A stretch of 6,411 bases of DNA, from positions 1 through 6,411 of the forward strand of contig JAITAW010000158.1 in NCBI GenBank assembly GCA_031283905.1, in the 5' to 3' direction. Source of the DNA: Treponema sp. Lineage in GTDB: Bacteria; Spirochaetota; Spirochaetia; Treponematales; Breznakiellaceae. The position numbers and the translations under genes are program-made. Below are positions 5,609 to 6,411 of this stretch, piece by piece (the stretch's first letter is position 1; the number at the start of each line of letters is the position of its first letter). The notes under the pieces were generated by a model, which was given only the letters and a program-made list of their open reading frames with translations, searched no databases and was not told the DNA's origin.

Positions 5609-5958
5609 TACATCAACTCGTCAAATAAAACGCCTATTGTTTCTTTGATTCTACTATGAACTCTGCGCAATTCTTCCGGTGGCAGGATGTTCACCACTTT
5701 GTCGGTTTCAGGATCAATCACCTTGACGATAATCTCATGAGATTTATGATCCACGATAAATCTGAGTTCTTTATTCAGCGTAGAACTTATCCGTTCCAGA
5801 TCCCTCGCCGCTTTACCAACATCTAACAGCTCTACGTTCCTGTTGGATGCGGATAAACTTAGATTATAATCCTTTGCCGCCGAAATTTTCACCGCCCTAG
5901 TTAGAGCTAACTGAGCGCTACCGCTTCCTTGCGTATACGCTGATATGTGCAGGTTCAT
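5608..5958 (-). CDS. flaG: FlaG family flagellar protein
   Basis: This 116-residue protein belongs to the FlaG family, which lies beside fliD in many bacteria and affects filament length; its biochemical role is not settled. The conserved region spans about residues 60-116 and includes LRFIVD near 65-70, the block IIVKVIDPETDKVV near 76-89, the hallmark ILPPEELRR near 91-99, and a final amphipathic helix ending LFDELM. Residues 1-59 are a polar, low-conservation tail. The ATG at 5956-5958 is supported by AAGGAG seven bases upstream. The frame stays open to 6042 only because it reads through the palindrome at 5980-6042, and that extension has no support. The TAG stop shares one base with the fliD GTG. 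Confidence 0.92.
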   Translation of the reverse strand: MNLHISAYTQGSGSAQLALTRAVKISAAKDYNLSLSASNRNVELLDVGKAARDLERISSTLNKELRFIVDHKSHEIIVKVIDPETDKVVNILPPEELRRVHSRIKETIGVLFDELM

Positions 5959-5965
5959 AGCGTAT

Positions 5966-5971
5966 CTCCTT
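5966..5971 (-). promoter_or_regulatory. Shine-Dalgarno of flaG
   Basis: The sequence reads AAGGAG on the minus strand, seven bases before the ATG at 5958. It decides the flaG start over the longer open frame. It lies only eight bases beyond the 30-bp palindrome at 5980-6042, so folding of that hairpin could influence ribosome access. Confidence 0.75.
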
Positions 5972-5979
5972 TTTTCGCA

Positions 5980-6042
5980 GTGGGGTCTACTACCAATTCT
6001 AACCGCCGCAGAGCGGCGGTTAGAATTGGTAGTAGACCCCAC
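5980..6042. repeat. Perfect 30-bp inverted repeat with a 3-base loop
   Basis: The arm at 5980-6009 is the exact reverse complement of 6013-6042, with only AGA (6010-6012) between them. The outer part (GTGGGGTCTACTACC) is mixed sequence and the core near the loop is GC-rich (CCGCCGC). On the minus strand it is followed by TGCGAAAAAAGGAG, and on the plus strand by AATTAAATAG. Neither side has a U tract, so it is not a standard intrinsic terminator. As RNA it would form an exceptionally stable hairpin in the flaG-fliD leader. I see no internal ORF and no flanking repeat that would mark it as an insertion sequence. Confidence 0.9.
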
Positions 6043-6131
6043 AATTAAATAGTTTCCTTACAGAACAAACGTTGTAAACAATGCGATGCGGACACAACAC
6101 CTCGCCGCTTTGCACGAGGTTCATTTCTTTT

Positions 6132-6160
6132 ATTTTCGGCTGTTTTTAACAAGAACTCAA
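6132..6160 (-). promoter_or_regulatory. Possible promoter for the flaG-fliD operon
   Basis: On the minus strand TTGAGT (6155-6160) lies 17 bases before GAAAAT (6132-6137), a modest match to vegetative -35 and -10 boxes. The overlapping GCCGAAAA resembles the sigma-28 -10 element GCCGATAA, but no TAAA lies at the required distance. The call is weak. The operon could also be read through from flaB. Confidence 0.2.
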
Positions 6161-6195
6161 GAGCAACTCTAAAAACATTGTTTTCAGAGTTGCTC
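6161..6195 (-). terminator. Hairpin downstream of flaB, possible second terminator
   Basis: GAGCAACTCT (6161-6170) pairs exactly with AGAGTTGCTC (6186-6195). After one mismatch AAAAC pairs with GTTTT, leaving a three-base loop. On the minus strand it is followed by TTGAGTTCTTGTT, which is T-rich but interrupted. It may act with the hairpin at 6202-6228 to reduce read-through from flaB into flaG. Confidence 0.45.
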
Positions 6196-6201
6196 GGATT
6201 A

Positions 6202-6228
6202 AAAGAGACGACATCCAGAAGTCTCTTT
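6202..6228 (-). terminator. Hairpin immediately after flaB, probable terminator
   Basis: AAAGAGAC (6202-6209) pairs with GTCTCTTT (6221-6228) across an 11-base loop, 22 bases beyond the flaB stop. On the minus strand the 3' arm ends in TTTT followed by AAT, a short U tract. Position after a highly expressed gene supports a terminator, but the stem is short and AT-rich. Confidence 0.45.
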
Positions 6229-6249
6229 GTCTAGTTTTTAATAAAGAAA

Positions 6250-6411
6250 CTATAAAAGCTGCACCGCCATCTGAGGTTGCATATTTGCTTGCACGAGAAT
6301 CGCGGTTCCTGTACGCGCCAAAATAGAATTTTTGGTGTACAGCACGGTTTCAGCGGCGATATTAGTATCCCGTATGCGTGATTCGGCGCTTTGCAAGTTT
6401 TCCGCGCCAAT
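6250..6411 (-). CDS. flaB: Flagellin FlaB, C-terminal fragment (gene enters from the right edge)
   Basis: FlaB proteins are the core flagellins of the spirochaete periplasmic filament. Only the last 53 codons and the TAG stop (6250-6252) are in the window. They form the conserved D0 helix: GAENLQSAESRIRD, then YTKNSILARTGTAILVQANM, ending PQMAVQLL. The usual signature is IRDVDMA-x-E-M-V; here it reads IRDTNIAAETV, and the following KNQIL appears as KNSIL, so this copy diverges somewhat from the commonest FlaB consensus. Spirochaetes often have several flaB paralogues, and this fragment does not show which one it is. It lies about 290 bases upstream of flaG in the same direction, with terminator-like hairpins between. 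Confidence 0.93.
   Translation of the reverse strand: MGAENLQSAESRIRDTNIAAETVLYTKNSILARTGTAILVQANMQPQMAVQLL

Noticed and set aside
5959..6042. N-terminal extension of FlaG through the palindrome
   Set aside because: The frame is open only by chance through the inverted repeat. The ATG at 5958 has a proper Shine-Dalgarno.
5980..6042. Integron attC site
   Set aside because: CTAAC and GTTAG occur in the arms, but attC sites are imperfect, with these boxes at the outer ends and an unpaired spacer. This repeat is perfect and the boxes are internal, and no cassette or integrase gene is nearby.
5980..6042. Rho-independent terminator
   Set aside because: The stem is strong, but neither strand has a U tract after it, and the minus-strand side leads directly into the flaG ribosome binding site.
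1..6411. CRISPR array, tRNA or rRNA gene
   Set aside because: I saw no regularly spaced direct repeats, no cloverleaf with a T-loop motif, and no rRNA-like conserved stretches.

Overview
The window looks like chromosome from a host-associated spirochaete, most likely a Treponema. This rests on three things: a flagellin FlaB C-terminus, FlaG and a long FliD in consecutive order; the adjacent TsaE/TsaB pair; and the motif style of the small protein between the two blocks. As I recall, T. pallidum has the same order (flaB, a FlaG-like gene, fliD, two hypotheticals, tsaE, tsaB), but I could not check this. Every intact gene lies on the minus strand, so transcription runs from right to left.

Right to left, the window holds: the last 53 codons of a flaB flagellin gene, entering from the right edge (6250-6411); a roughly 290-base spacer with two terminator-like hairpins and a perfect 30-bp palindrome just before the flaG ribosome binding site; flaG (5608-5958); fliD (3581-5608), overlapping flaG by one base; and an unrecognised 278-residue protein gene one base after fliD (2743-3579). 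These form a filament and cap operon.

The next stretch, about 1979-2740, is disturbed. It holds a decayed IS1-family transposase tail on the plus strand, a possible promoter, and a doubtful 89-codon ORF crossed by two GC-rich palindromes. Beyond it lie a small conserved-looking protein gene (from 1975), tsaE (start 1731) and tsaB (start 1267), tightly overlapped. TsaE and TsaB belong to the machinery that makes the t6A modification at position 37 of ANN-decoding tRNAs. The small gene has lost, or never had, a stop near its expected end, and it reads about 175 bases out of frame through tsaE.

The left edge (1 to about 480) is the 5' end of an IS110-family insertion sequence in the same orientation as tsaB. 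It has a GC-rich transposase N-terminus carrying a frameshift/deletion and a highly structured non-coding leader where IS110 elements encode their bridge RNA. I found no convincing new multi-gene system. The items most worth a second look are the bridge-RNA candidate, the 30-bp palindrome ahead of flaG, the out-of-frame overlap into tsaE, and the unrecognised gene coupled to fliD.
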